Shown here: positions 6,190 through 7,159 of the stretch, in pieces
Layout of the letters: each line of letters starts with the position of its first letter
How positions within the stretch are numbered: position 1 is the stretch's first letter
Source of the DNA: Candidatus Zixiibacteriota bacterium
GTDB taxonomy: Bacteria > Zixibacteria > MSB-5A5 > GN15 > FEB-12
Direction: 5' to 3'
Assembly: GCA_016213305.1 (NCBI GenBank)
Contig: JACRAV010000056.1
Location: forward strand, 1 to 7,159
DNA length: 7,159 bases
Translations under genes and position numbers: made by a program
The notes under the pieces: generated by a model
The model's input: the letters and a program-made list of their open reading frames with translations, nothing else
Told to the model about the DNA's origin: nothing
The model's database searches: none

Positions 6190-6218
6190 AACCTATCTTA
6201 CATGGACAGTTCTGTCAA
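6190..6218 (-). promoter_or_regulatory. Promoter-like element with overlapping palindrome, propeller-repeat gene
   Basis: On the minus strand TTGACA (6213-6218) is followed after 17 bases by TAGGTT (6190-6195; TAGGTTTC, near the Bacteroidetes-type TAnnTTTG). The -10 is a weak sigma-70 match. A perfect palindrome GACAG-TT-CTGTC (6205-6216) overlaps the -35 box, a typical operator position. The architecture resembles the element upstream of the beta-helix gene (TTGACA, 17 bases, TAAATT). Confidence 0.4.
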
Positions 6219-6298
6219 GGAAAAACAGGGGTCGCTCAGCCGAGACCATCCTCTCGTCTTCCGTACCCGCAGGGTTGTGTGCCCTCCCTCTATTGTGA

Positions 6299-6327
6299 TT
6301 GTCCCCCGCCCCGAACTCGATTATATT
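6299..6327 (+). promoter_or_regulatory. Promoter-like element of rarA
   Basis: TTGTCC (6299-6304), a 17-base spacer and TATATT (6322-6327; 5 of 6 match to the sigma-70 -10). The expected transcription start is only a few bases before the ATG at 6338, leaving no room for a Shine-Dalgarno, and none is seen. Confidence 0.45.
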
Positions 6328-6337
6328 GTTATCCATC

Positions 6338-7159
6338 ATGGACTTCTTCGAACAAGACCGAACCGGCGACCACACCCCGCGACCCTCGGTCGCCCCCCTT
6401 GCCGATCGGATGCGGCCGCGCACCTTCGACGAGTTTGTCGGCCAGGCAAAGATTGTCGGTGAAGGGACGCCGCTTCGCAAAGCGATCGAGGCGGATCGGG
6501 TTGGATCGTGTATTTTCTGGGGACCGCCCGGATCGGGCAAGACCACACTCGCGGAGCTGATCGCCCACCTCACTCACGGCCAGTTCGTGCAGTTCTCGGC
6601 GGTGACGTCGGGGATCAAGGAAGTCAAGGAAGTGCTTCAGAAGGCGGCGAAGTACTACCAGCTGTCGGTTCGCCGCACCTATTTGTTTATCGATGAGATT
6701 CATCGCTTCAATAAAGCCCAGCAGGATGCCTTTCTTCCGTATGTCGAAAAAGGTGAGATTGTCCTGATCGGCGCAACCACCGAGAATCCATCCTTTGAAG
6801 TCAATTCCGCATTGCTGTCCCGGATGCGGGTATATGTGCTCGAGCGATTGTCCGAAGATGATCTTCGGAAAGTGACTCGTCGCGCACTCACCGACACCGA
6901 GCGAGGGCTGGCCGGGATGCAGGTGACCATCGAGGATTCCGCGCTGGATTATCTCGTGGTGGCCGCCGACGGCGACGCCCGCCGCGCGCTGACTCTTCTC
7001 GAAATGACCGCCCAGCATGTCGGGATCGGCAAGACGATCGCCGTTGAACAGGTGACCGAGGTGAATCAAAAGGGGTGGCTGGCGTATGACAAGGTCGGCG
7101 AAGAGCATTACAATATCATTTCGGCTTTGCACAAAACGATTCGCGGCGGCGACCCCGAT
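6338..7159 (+). CDS. rarA: RarA (MgsA) replication-associated AAA+ ATPase, 3' end outside window
   Basis: The open frame gives 274 residues and runs off the window with no stop; the family is usually about 430-450 residues, so roughly the last third is missing. RarA is a cytoplasmic clamp-loader-like ATPase acting at stalled replication forks. Family marks: the N-terminal APLADRMRPRTFDEFVGQ (19-36), Walker A GPPGSGKTT (62-70, Lys68), Walker B YLFIDEIHRF (115-124, Asp119-Glu120), sensor 1 GATTENPSFEVN (145-156), an arginine finger in LLSR (Arg162), a sensor 2 region DGDARRALTLLE (211-222), and the start of the RarA-specific C-terminal domain (HYNIISALHKTIRGGDPD). The ATG at 6338 gives the normal family N-terminus (MDFFEQD); no Shine-Dalgarno precedes it. 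It is transcribed divergently from the propeller-repeat gene. Confidence 0.93.
   Translation, partial: MDFFEQDRTGDHTPRPSVAPLADRMRPRTFDEFVGQAKIVGEGTPLRKAIEADRVGSCIFWGPPGSGKTTLAELIAHLTHGQFVQFSAVTSGIKEVKEVLQKAAKYYQLSVRRTYLFIDEIHRFNKAQQDAFLPYVEKGEIVLIGATTENPSFEVNSALLSRMRVYVLERLSEDDLRKVTRRALTDTERGLAGMQVTIEDSALDYLVVAADGDARRALTLLEMTAQHVGIGKTIAVEQVTEVNQKGWLAYDKVGEEHYNIISALHKTIRGGDPD

Larger units (their letters stand above)
6056..6337. other. Divergent intergenic region between the propeller-repeat gene and rarA
   Basis: About 280 bases holding the control regions of two divergent genes. The minus-strand gene has a promoter-like pair at 6190-6218 and so a leader of roughly 130 bases, which includes a small hairpin (GCGAC/GTCGC, 6096-6109). 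The plus-strand gene has a promoter-like pair at 6299-6327 almost touching its start codon. No additional coding sequence is evident. Confidence 0.5.

Noticed and set aside
6329..7132. A 267-codon minus-strand open frame opposite rarA
   Set aside because: RarA motifs are complete and in order on the plus strand; this frame has no recognisable content.

Overview
The window looks like chromosomal DNA from an uncultured, moderately GC-rich bacterium. The strongest lineage clue is a paired dockerin-like module at the C-termini of two secreted proteins (pattern GN-x-DCDP, then VDISDL-x-x-LID, then a CC pair, then DISD-x-T-x-LID). I recall this style from secreted proteins of Zixibacteria-like genomes in the FCB group; that placement is recall plus inference, not a database result. 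No tRNA, rRNA, CRISPR array, transposase or integrase is visible.

Layout: positions 1-613 (minus) carry a secreted right-handed beta-helix protein cut by an in-frame TGA, with clean coding in the same frame on the far side that runs off the window edge. Positions 726-1817 (minus) encode a secreted protein with a cohesin-like domain and two dockerin-like regions. A divergent intergenic region (1818-2112) separates it from a two-gene plus-strand operon, lepB (signal peptidase I) and hemW (heme chaperone of the radical SAM class), whose stop and start share one base. A strong, probably bidirectional hairpin terminator at 4005-4037 lies between hemW and a convergent minus-strand gene (4061-6055) for a 664-residue secreted protein: propeller-type WDG repeats, a thrombospondin type 3 calcium-binding stretch, an unrecognised domain, and the same dockerin-like tail. 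After a second divergent intergenic region (6056-6337), rarA (AAA+ ATPase for stalled replication forks) runs off the right edge.

The three minus-strand genes encode signal-peptide proteins and each has a good Shine-Dalgarno sequence. The three plus-strand housekeeping genes (lepB, hemW, rarA) have none that I can see. LepB would be the enzyme expected to cleave the signal peptides of the exported proteins, but that link is generic and not evidence of a dedicated system.

I do not see a complete undescribed system. The observations most worth following are the shared dockerin-like tail with its paired cysteines, the interrupted beta-helix gene, the split in translation-initiation signals, and promoter-like elements with overlapping inverted repeats upstream of two exported-protein genes.
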